Shown: positions 32,399 to 40,352 of the stretch, piece after piece
Position numbering within the stretch: position 1 is the stretch's first letter
Layout of the letters: each line of letters opens with the position of its first letter
Source: Sphingobacteriales bacterium 50-39
Lineage (GTDB): Bacteria; Bacteroidota; Bacteroidia; Chitinophagales; Chitinophagaceae
DNA length: 64,000 nt
NCBI GenBank assembly: GCA_001898505.1
Contig: MKTZ01000011.1
Location: 372,001 to 436,000, forward strand
Direction of reading: 5' to 3'
The notes under the pieces: model-generated
Database searches by the model: none
What the model was told of the DNA's origin: nothing
The model's input: the letters and a program-made list of their open reading frames with translations, nothing else
Position numbers and translations under genes: made by a program

Positions 32399-35300
32399 GA
32401 TCCATCTTCCGGTATTGGATGTTATTACTGCCCCTGCTGCCCTTATTGTCCTGCCACCGGACGCATCCCGTATTCGAAACCCTTTCACCTGCTACTACAC
32501 ATGTGGAATTCGCCAATCATCTGAAGAAGACCAAGCTGCTCAACATTCTTTATTACCTGTATTATTACAACGGCGGCGGCGTTGCCATCGGCGACATCAA
32601 CAATGACGGCCTCCCCGATATTTATTTTACGGCCAATACACCCGGCAATAACAAGCTCTACCTCAACAAGGGCAACTTCGAATTTGAGGACATCACCGCG
32701 CAGGCGGGCGTGGCTGGCTCCGCCGATTGGTGTACAGGCGCCACCATGGCCGATGTCAACGGCGATGGATTGCTGGATATCTACGTCTCCACCGTCAGCC
32801 AGCGTTATGGCCTCCAAGGGCATAATATGCTCTTCATCAACAACGGGAACAATACTTTTTCCGAGCAGTCCGAAAAAATGGGACTCAATACTTCCTGCTT
32901 CGGCAGCCAGGCTGTTTTTTTTGACTATGATCACGATGGCGACCTCGACTGCTTTATCCTCAACCAGTCCCACGAACCCAACAGCAATATCGTGGACACC
33001 AGCCATCGCAGAGGGTACGACTCACTGGCCGGCGCCAGGCTTTATCGAAATGATCTGAGCACCAGGGGTAAATTCACCGATGTTTCCAAAGAGGCAGGCA
33101 TCTATCAAAGCGTGCTGGGATACGGGCTCGGCATCAGCGTAGCCGACCTCAACAACGACGGATGGGATGATATCTACATAGGAAATGATTTTCATGAGAA
33201 TGATTATTACTACGTCAACAATGGCAACGGCACCTTCACCGAGAGTGGCGCCAAACACTTCGGACACTATTCCCGGTTCAGCATGGGGAATGACATAGCC
33301 GACTACAACAACGACGGTCAACCCGACATTGTCACCGTGGATATGCTGCCACCCGATGAAAAGACATTGAAGACCTATGGCAGCGATGAGAACCAAAATA
33401 CCTATAAGGTAAAGCTTGCCTTTAACGGTTTCCAGGACCAATACTCCCGTAACTGTCTGCAACGCAACAACGGAGATGGGGTAAGCTTTAGCGACGTGGC
33501 CCTGATGGCAGGTGTCTCCGCAACGGACTGGAGCTGGACCCCGCTCATGGCCGATTTTGACAACGACGGTAATAAGGACCTCTTTATTTCCAGCGGCATC
33601 GTAAAAAGACCCGTCGATCTCGACTACGTCCGTTTTGTCTCCGACCTGCAATACAGAGGACTCGATAAGTCCACACAATACGATGACAAGGCCATTAGTA
33701 TCATGCCGGACGGAGCATCCCATCCCTTCCTCTTCAGAGGCGACGGCAACATCTCCTTTAAGGATGTCAGCGATGACTGGGGTACAGGCAAGATGAAAGG
33801 ATACTACAACGGCGCCGCTTATGCCGATCTTAACAATGACGGCCGGCTCGACCTGGTGATCAATTGCATCGACGCAACGGCCACTCTATTGAAGAACAAT
33901 ACTCCCGGCGACAACTATCTCTCCCTATCCTTCAAGGGTGAAGGCATGAACACTTTTGGGATAGGGACAAAGGCCTATGTATGGACCCGGGACTCCTCCA
34001 CCGGCCAGCCCTCCATGCAATACCAGGAGCTCATGCTTACCCGGGGCTTCCAATCCTCCTCCGACACCCGTCTTCACTTTGGCCTGGGTGACGCAAACAC
34101 CATCGACAGCATCCTCATCGTCTGGCCCGACCAGCGGTTCCAGGTACTTAAAAAGATAGCTACCCGTCAGCGATTGACCATTACCCAAAAGGATGCATCG
34201 GGTCATTTCGATTACCATACCTTCTTCCCACCCAAAAAACCCGTGCTGGAGGATATCACCAGCCAGGTGGCCTGCAAATGGAGACACATAGAAGATGATT
34301 TTTCAGACTTCAACGTACAATACCTGATCCCGCATAAGGAGAGCACCCGTGGACCCAAGATCGCCGTAGGGGATGTCAATAAGGATGGCCTGGACGATTT
34401 TTATGCCTGCGGCGCCAAAGGTCAGCCCGGCGCATTGATGGTCCAGCAGCGGGACGGCTCTTTTACCAGCATCGATACCGCTCTCTTTGCAAAATATGCC
34501 CCCGCGGAAGATGTGGATGCCGTCTTCTTCGACGCCAACGGAGATGGCTGGCCTGACCTGCTGGTGATCAGCGGCGGCAACGAGCCACAGGGCAATACCC
34601 CGTTTTTCCTCACCGATCGATTGTTCATCAACGATGGAAAGGGACATTTTAAGGACAAGCCCGATTTTCTTATACAGAAATTTTACAATAAATCCTGCGT
34701 AGCGGTAGCAGACGTGGATCATGACGGCGATATGGATTTCTTCGTAGGCGTCCTGTCCGGTACCCTTGGTAACGAATTCGGGATACCGCAAACTTCTTAT
34801 CTCTTTCTCAACGATGGGAAGGGTAAGTTCGAGCCCGCCACCTACCAGACCATCCAGCTTTCCAATATAGGCACCGTTACCTCCGCCTGTTTTACGGATG
34901 TCAACCACGACGGATGGGCCGACCTGGTCGTGACAGGCGAATGGATGCCCCTGAAGATCTTTATAAATGACCACGGAAAGTTCAAAGAATCCGATATACC
35001 TCATTCCACGGGACTTTGGCAGACCGTCACCTCTGCCGATGTCAACGGTGATGGCTATGCGGACCTGTTGGCGGGCAACTGGGGTCATAATTCCAAACTC
35101 TGGGCGGGCAAGGACGGACCGCTAAAACTTTATATCAAGGATTTTGACCAGAACGGCACCGTAGAGCAGGTTATGTGCTACACCGTCAAAGGCCAGGAAT
35201 ATACCTTCCTCGCCAAGGATGAACTGGAGCGCGCTATGCCCGTATTGAAAAAAGCCTATCTGAGATACGATGAGGTGGCCGGCAAGACCGTGCAGTATAT

Positions 35301-35706
35301 GTTCTATGACCTCTTTAAAGATTACACCGCCCTGCAGGCGGAAACACTGGGCTCGGCCTGCTTCCTCAATGATGGGGCTGGGAACTATAAAAAAGAAGAC
35401 CTTCCCGCTGAGCTGCAGCTTGCTCCCGTATTTGCATTTACCACCGGTCGCGGGCAGGACAGCACCAATTATTGGGCAGGCGGGAATTTTTACGGGACCA
35501 TTCCCTATGAAGGGAAATACGACGCCTTATGTCCCACCCGCTTTGCCTTCGACAAAGTCAGCGGACAATTCCGGCAAGGCCCCATCCTCCCCGAGGTGCG
35601 CGGAGAGATCAGGGACCTCAAATGGCTGCACACAGCAAAATATGGGGACGTGCTGGTGATGGCCAGGAACAACGACAGCTTATTATTCTTTCAATATAAG
35701 AAATGA
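32395..35706 (+). CDS. FG-GAP/VCBS repeat protein with ASPIC/UnbV domain
   Basis: A 1103-residue surface lipoprotein (L-P-L-L-S-C). It has many FG-GAP/VCBS calcium-binding repeats (D-x-[DN]-x-D-G: D-I-N-N-D-G, D-V-N-G-D-G, D-Y-D-H-D-G) forming beta-propellers, with an ASPIC/UnbV domain in the middle around residues 500-580. The start at 32395 overlaps the cytochrome stop (ATGA). Its ATGA overlap with the next gene makes a tight operon. Common in Bacteroidetes polysaccharide loci; probable surface adhesion or glycan-binding role. Confidence 0.85.
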   Translation: MRSIFRYWMLLLPLLPLLSCHRTHPVFETLSPATTHVEFANHLKKTKLLNILYYLYYYNGGGVAIGDINNDGLPDIYFTANTPGNNKLYLNKGNFEFEDITAQAGVAGSADWCTGATMADVNGDGLLDIYVSTVSQRYGLQGHNMLFINNGNNTFSEQSEKMGLNTSCFGSQAVFFDYDHDGDLDCFILNQSHEPNSNIVDTSHRRGYDSLAGARLYRNDLSTRGKFTDVSKEAGIYQSVLGYGLGISVADLNNDGWDDIYIGNDFHENDYYYVNNGNGTFTESGAKHFGHYSRFSMGNDIADYNNDGQPDIVTVDMLPPDEKTLKTYGSDENQNTYKVKLAFNGFQDQYSRNCLQRNNGDGVSFSDVALMAGVSATDWSWTPLMADFDNDGNKDLFISSGIVKRPVDLDYVRFVSDLQYRGLDKSTQYDDKAISIMPDGASHPFLFRGDGNISFKDVSDDWGTGKMKGYYNGAAYADLNNDGRLDLVINCIDATATLLKNNTPGDNYLSLSFKGEGMNTFGIGTKAYVWTRDSSTGQPSMQYQELMLTRGFQSSSDTRLHFGLGDANTIDSILIVWPDQRFQVLKKIATRQRLTITQKDASGHFDYHTFFPPKKPVLEDITSQVACKWRHIEDDFSDFNVQYLIPHKESTRGPKIAVGDVNKDGLDDFYACGAKGQPGALMVQQRDGSFTSIDTALFAKYAPAEDVDAVFFDANGDGWPDLLVISGGNEPQGNTPFFLTDRLFINDGKGHFKDKPDFLIQKFYNKSCVAVADVDHDGDMDFFVGVLSGTLGNEFGIPQTSYLFLNDGKGKFEPATYQTIQLSNIGTVTSACFTDVNHDGWADLVVTGEWMPLKIFINDHGKFKESDIPHSTGLWQTVTSADVNGDGYADLLAGNWGHNSKLWAGKDGPLKLYIKDFDQNGTVEQVMCYTVKGQEYTFLAKDELERAMPVLKKAYLRYDEVAGKTVQYMFYDLFKDYTALQAETLGSACFLNDGAGNYKKEDLPAELQLAPVFAFTTGRGQDSTNYWAGGNFYGTIPYEGKYDALCPTRFAFDKVSGQFRQGPILPEVRGEIRDLKWLHTAKYGDVLVMARNNDSLLFFQYKK

Positions 35707-37370
35707 GGATATTCGGACGATACACGATTGTTGGGCTCTATATGGCGTTGGCAGCTTGCTCAAAAAGCTCTTCCACACCGGAGCAGCCACCAGGACCCTT
35801 ACGCCTGGCGGGCATCACCTTCGACAATGCTTCTCCCGCCCAACCCTATTACAATATCTCTATCTCGCCCCGGATAAAGTTCAGCTTTACCGCGCCATTG
35901 GATAAAACCACCGTCCCCGCCAGCTTTTATTTAAAGGACAACACCGGCACAGCCGTAGCCTGCCATACCACGTATTCCAACAGCGACAGTGTCATAACCA
36001 TCCAACCCTCGACAGTATTAAAGACCATCACACAATACGATATTGGATTTTCTTTTGCGCTGAGATCCAAAGCAGGCGAAGCATTACAGTCGAAGGTGGA
36101 TGCGCCCTTCTGGACCGCTATCGACAACACGGATAAATTCCCCGCCATATCCGACAGCGCCCTCCTTACACTCGTCCAGCAACAGACGTTTAAGTATTTC
36201 TGGGATTTTGCGAACACTACCTCCGGCCTTACCAGGGAAAGAGCTTCCAGCGATGTTGTCACTACCGGCGGATCCGGCTTTGGTATAATGGCGATCCTCA
36301 CCGGCATATACCGAGGCTTCATCACTCGTGCCCAGGCCCTCGACCGCCTTACCACCATCGTCACCTTCCTGTCTGATACAACAAAAGTGCAACGTTATCA
36401 TGGCGCCTTTTCCCATTGGATGAATGGCACTACCGGGGCCACCGTTCCTTTTAGCACACATGATGATGGCGGGGACATTGTGGAGACCTCCTACCTCTTG
36501 CAGGGCCTCCTCTGTGCGCGTCAATACTTTAATAGCACCACCGACGCAGGACAGATCAGCCTCCGTAGCAGGATCAACGACCTTTACGACGCCGTGGATT
36601 GGAACTGGTATCGACAAGGGGGAAGGAATGTTCTTTATTGGAACTGGAGTCCAAATTATCAATTCGCTGTCAATGTTCCCGTACTGGGATGGAATGAAGC
36701 CCTGATCACCTACGTACTGGCTGCCTCCGCGCCCACGAATGCTATCCCCAGGGCGGCTTATGACAGTGGCTGGGCACGTAATGGAGGCATCGCCAATGGT
36801 AGGACATTTTATGGCATTCGCCTTCCGCTGGGTCCCGACAATGGCGGCCCCCTCTTCTTTGCGCATTATTCTTTTTTGGGCATCGACCCACGCGGACTCT
36901 CCGACGCCTATGCCGACTACTGGACACAGGATACGGCCCACGCCCGAATTAACTACCTTTATTGTGTCGACAACCCCGGCAAATACAATGGCTATGGCTA
37001 CAGTTGTTGGGGATTGACAGCCAGTGACGAACAGAATGGCTATTCCGCACATGCCCCCGGCAATGACGACGGAGTGATCACCCCCACAGCGGCAGTAGCC
37101 TCACTTCCCTATACACCAACCGAATCCATGAATGCTATTCGATTCTTCTATTATAAGATGGGTGACAAACTCTGGGGAGATTATGGCTTCAAAGATGCAT
37201 TTAATTTGACCAACACCTGGTTTGACAATGATTTCCTTGCTATCGACCAGGGCCCCGAGATTGTGATGATCGAAAATTATCGCAGCGGATTGCTCTGGAA
37301 TTTGTTTATGAGCTGTCCAGAGATACAGACAGGTATGAAAAAACTGGGTTTTCAAAGCCCGCATTTCTAA
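35703..37370 (+). CDS. GH144-type (glycoamylase-fold) glucanase 1 with N-terminal Ig-like domain
   Basis: A 555-residue lipoprotein (lipobox L-A-A-C). An N-terminal Ig-like domain of the SbsA/Big_5 type covers about 40-140. The (alpha/alpha)6 catalytic domain begins with Q-T-F-K-Y-F-W-D-F-A and contains G-S-G-F-G-I-M-A, H-W-M-N-G-T-T-G, D-D-G-G-D-I-V-E-T-S-Y and D-Q-G-P-E-I-V-M-I-E-N-Y. These match the PF10091 domain family, whose Bacteroidetes members include GH144 endo-beta-1,2-glucanases. First of three tandem paralogs. The substrate is inferred from family and locus. Confidence 0.85.
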   Translation: MRIFGRYTIVGLYMALAACSKSSSTPEQPPGPLRLAGITFDNASPAQPYYNISISPRIKFSFTAPLDKTTVPASFYLKDNTGTAVACHTTYSNSDSVITIQPSTVLKTITQYDIGFSFALRSKAGEALQSKVDAPFWTAIDNTDKFPAISDSALLTLVQQQTFKYFWDFANTTSGLTRERASSDVVTTGGSGFGIMAILTGIYRGFITRAQALDRLTTIVTFLSDTTKVQRYHGAFSHWMNGTTGATVPFSTHDDGGDIVETSYLLQGLLCARQYFNSTTDAGQISLRSRINDLYDAVDWNWYRQGGRNVLYWNWSPNYQFAVNVPVLGWNEALITYVLAASAPTNAIPRAAYDSGWARNGGIANGRTFYGIRLPLGPDNGGPLFFAHYSFLGIDPRGLSDAYADYWTQDTAHARINYLYCVDNPGKYNGYGYSCWGLTASDEQNGYSAHAPGNDDGVITPTAAVASLPYTPTESMNAIRFFYYKMGDKLWGDYGFKDAFNLTNTWFDNDFLAIDQGPEIVMIENYRSGLLWNLFMSCPEIQTGMKKLGFQSPHF

Positions 37371-37377
37371 AACGACC

Positions 37378-38742
37378 ATGAAGAGCATTCATCATTTTAT
37401 CATTATCGCGACAGCCTTTTGTTCGGCCGCCGTCCTGGTGTCAGTTGCCATCCTGGTTCCCACCTTGGCCGCCGCCCAGGCAGGCTCCCCCATTCCCCGC
37501 CCCACGGGCCTCTCCGACACCGCCCTTTTGGAGCTCACCGAAAGGCAGACCTTTAAATATTTCTGGGACTTTGCCCACCCCGTCAGCGGCCTGTCTCGCG
37601 AGCGCAGCAACGTGGCCTATAACTATGGACACGAAGTATGCACCATCGGCGGCAGCGGATTCGGCATCATGGCCATCATTGTAGGGGCCGAGCGGAAATG
37701 GATCACACGGGAGCAGGCCGTCGATCGCCTGCTGAAAGAGGTCAATTTCCTGGCAAAGGCAGACAGCTATCATGGTATCTTTCCTCATTGGCTCAATGGC
37801 GAGACGGGTAAGAACATTCCCTTCAGTCGCAAGGACGATGGCGCAGATCTCGTCGAGACCTCCTTTCTCATGGAAGGTCTTCTTTGCGCCCGTCAGTATT
37901 TTAATGGTCACGAAGGTAAAGAGACAGAGCTCCGCAATCGGATCAACTGGCTATGGCAGGATGCAGAATTCAACTGGCATACACGCGGCGGCCTGGACCT
38001 GCTGTACTGGCATTGGAGCCCCAACAACGACTGGAGCATGAACTTCGAGCTGCGGGGCTGGAACGAATGTCTCATAACTTATGTACTGGCAGCCTCTTCT
38101 CCCCGCTATTCCATCAGCCCCGAGGTCTATCATCGTTGCTGGGCGCAAAGCACTCATTTTTACAACGGAAAATCTTTTTATGATATCACCCTTCCCCTGG
38201 GATTTGATTATGGCGGACCCCTGTTCTTTGCACATTACTCTTTCTTAGGTCTCGACCCCCGGGGACTAAAGGATCGATATGCAGATTACTGGGAGCAGAA
38301 TAAGAACCATACGCTGATCAATCGGGAGCACTGCGTCCGCAATCCCGGCAAATTCAAAGGATACGGTCCCGATTGTTGGGGACTCACCGCCAGCGATAAC
38401 TATGAAGGCTATAATGCACACTCGCCCACCAACGACCTGGGCGTCATCACCCCCTCCGCCGCCCTGTCATCCTTCCCCTATACACCCGAATACTCCATGC
38501 AGGCGCTGAGATATTTTTATAACAAGGTGGGGGATAAGATCTGGGGAGAATACGGATTCACAGATGCCTTCAGCGAAGAAAAAAGCTGGTATGCTACGGA
38601 ATACCTGGCCATCGATCAGGGTCCCGAGATCGTGATGATCGAGAATTATCGCAGCGGATTGCTCTGGAAATTGTTCATGAGCTGCCCCGAGATACAGACA
38701 GGTCTTAAGAAACTGGGATTCACAAGCCCTTGGATAAAATAA
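37378..38742 (+). CDS. GH144-type glucanase 2
   Basis: A 454-residue secreted paralog with an N-terminal signal sequence and only the catalytic domain. It keeps the same blocks as glucanase 1: R-Q-T-F-K-Y-F-W-D-F-A-H, G-S-G-F-G-I-M-A, H-W-L-N-G-E-T-G, K-D-D-G-A-D-L-V-E-T-S-F, D-Q-G-P-E-I-V-M-I-E-N-Y-R-S-G-L-L-W. It lies 7 nt after glucanase 1. The close similarity indicates local duplication; division of labour (endo- versus exo-action) cannot be told from sequence. Confidence 0.87.
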   Translation: MKSIHHFIIIATAFCSAAVLVSVAILVPTLAAAQAGSPIPRPTGLSDTALLELTERQTFKYFWDFAHPVSGLSRERSNVAYNYGHEVCTIGGSGFGIMAIIVGAERKWITREQAVDRLLKEVNFLAKADSYHGIFPHWLNGETGKNIPFSRKDDGADLVETSFLMEGLLCARQYFNGHEGKETELRNRINWLWQDAEFNWHTRGGLDLLYWHWSPNNDWSMNFELRGWNECLITYVLAASSPRYSISPEVYHRCWAQSTHFYNGKSFYDITLPLGFDYGGPLFFAHYSFLGLDPRGLKDRYADYWEQNKNHTLINREHCVRNPGKFKGYGPDCWGLTASDNYEGYNAHSPTNDLGVITPSAALSSFPYTPEYSMQALRYFYNKVGDKIWGEYGFTDAFSEEKSWYATEYLAIDQGPEIVMIENYRSGLLWKLFMSCPEIQTGLKKLGFTSPWIK

Positions 38743-38752
38743 TAACTCACCT

Positions 38753-40345
38753 ATGCGACACCTATTGTTTGCCCTCACGCTACTTTGCACGCTCAGATCC
38801 CCGGCGCAGATCGATCGGTCAGCCAGACTCGGCGAGCCCTCCTTCACCCGGCCGCTCACCTCATTGGACCCGGCGCCACCCACCCGGCAGGACTCCCAGC
38901 GATCCTCCCCGCCTGTGTCATCCCCCCGCGCATCCTCCCCGCAGGCCATTTCCCATTCCGGCCCGTCTTCAGCTCTCCGACAACCCTCGTCCGGTATCGC
39001 CCCATCCGGCCCCAACAGCATCGCCCCCGTGGGCATTATAAAAGGACTCTCCGACTCCGCCCTCCTTGACGTCATACAGCGACAAACATTCCGCTTCTTC
39101 TGGCACTACGCCCATCCCGTCAGCGGCTTGGCCCGTGAGCGCGACAATACCGTAAAAGCCGAATATTATTGGGACTATATCAACGAAGCCGATGACCAGC
39201 CCAATTTCAGCCGTCATACTTTCGGAGAAGAGGCTTGCGCCATCGGAGGCACCGGATTCGGCATCCTCTCCACCATCGTAGCCGTCAACCGCGGCTGGAT
39301 AGGACGGGACACCGCATTAAGGCGACTGGTAAAGATCGCGGACTTTTTGATCAAAGCCGACTGCTATCACGGCATCTATCCTCATTTTATGAACGGGGCC
39401 ACCGGCAAGACCATTCCCTTTGGCCGGCTGGATGACGGCGCCGACATCGTAGAGACATCTTACCTGCTCATGGGACTTCTTTGCGCCAAAGAATATTTCA
39501 AAGGTGACACCCCCCTGGAGCGATATTTCCGCGAGCGGGTGACACAGATGTGGGCCGTCGCCGACTGGAACTGGCACAGCCACGGTGGCGATAAACTATT
39601 GTACTGGCACTGGAGCCCTTACAACGACTTTGACATGAACTTTCCCGTATGGGGATGGGATGAAGCGCTGATCACCTACATAATGTCCGCCTCGTCTCCC
39701 ACACATCCCATCTCAAAAGAACTGTACGAGAACTGCTGGGTAAAAAGCCCGTCATGGCGCAATGGGAAAGAATATTATGGCATCAAGCTCCCGCTCGGCA
39801 ACTTTGAATGGGGTGGGCCTCTTTTCTTCGAGCAGTACACCTTCATGGGCATCGACCCCAATGGATTGAAGGACGACCAGGGCATCGACTACGCGGAACA
39901 GACAAGGAACCATACGCTCATCAACAGGGCTTACTGTATCGACAATCCAAAAAAGTACAAAGGATATGGCCCCGATTGCTGGGGACTCACAGCCGGCGAC
40001 AGCTATAAGGGATATGTGGCCCACTGTCCGCAAGATGACAGGGGTGTCATACAACCCACCGCCGCCCTATCTTCATTCCCATATACCCCCGAATACAGCA
40101 TGCAGGCCCTCAAACATTTTTATTATGACCTCGGCAGCAAGATATGGGGCCCCTATGGTTTTGCCGACGGCTTTAGCGAGAGCAGGAGCTGGTATGCAAA
40201 GACCCATCTGGCCATCGATGAAGGCCCCATCGTCGTCATGATCGAAAATTATCGTAGCGCCCTGATCTGGCGACTGTTCATGAATATACCCGATGTACAA
40301 AATGGATTAAAGAAACTGGGCTTCCAATCGCCCTACTTAAAATAA
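38753..40345 (+). CDS. GH144-type glucanase 3 with Pro/Ser-rich linker
   Basis: A 530-residue secreted paralog. The signal peptide is followed by about 70 residues rich in Pro, Ser, Arg and Thr, then the catalytic domain (R-Q-T-F-R-F-F-W-H-Y-A-H, D-D-G-A-D-I-V-E-T-S-Y, I-V-V-M-I-E-N-Y-R-S-A). Unlike the other two it carries an insertion after the first helix (E-Y-Y-W-D-Y-I-N-E-A-D-D-Q-P-N-F) and has I-D-E-G-P in place of I-D-Q-G-P. These differences suggest a different specificity. Confidence 0.87.
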   Translation: MRHLLFALTLLCTLRSPAQIDRSARLGEPSFTRPLTSLDPAPPTRQDSQRSSPPVSSPRASSPQAISHSGPSSALRQPSSGIAPSGPNSIAPVGIIKGLSDSALLDVIQRQTFRFFWHYAHPVSGLARERDNTVKAEYYWDYINEADDQPNFSRHTFGEEACAIGGTGFGILSTIVAVNRGWIGRDTALRRLVKIADFLIKADCYHGIYPHFMNGATGKTIPFGRLDDGADIVETSYLLMGLLCAKEYFKGDTPLERYFRERVTQMWAVADWNWHSHGGDKLLYWHWSPYNDFDMNFPVWGWDEALITYIMSASSPTHPISKELYENCWVKSPSWRNGKEYYGIKLPLGNFEWGGPLFFEQYTFMGIDPNGLKDDQGIDYAEQTRNHTLINRAYCIDNPKKYKGYGPDCWGLTAGDSYKGYVAHCPQDDRGVIQPTAALSSFPYTPEYSMQALKHFYYDLGSKIWGPYGFADGFSESRSWYAKTHLAIDEGPIVVMIENYRSALIWRLFMNIPDVQNGLKKLGFQSPYLK

Positions 40346-40352
40346 CGATGCC

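Noticed and set aside
36084-37052. A 322-codon minus-strand frame across glucanase 1
   Set aside because: Antisense shadow of a real gene; no family features.
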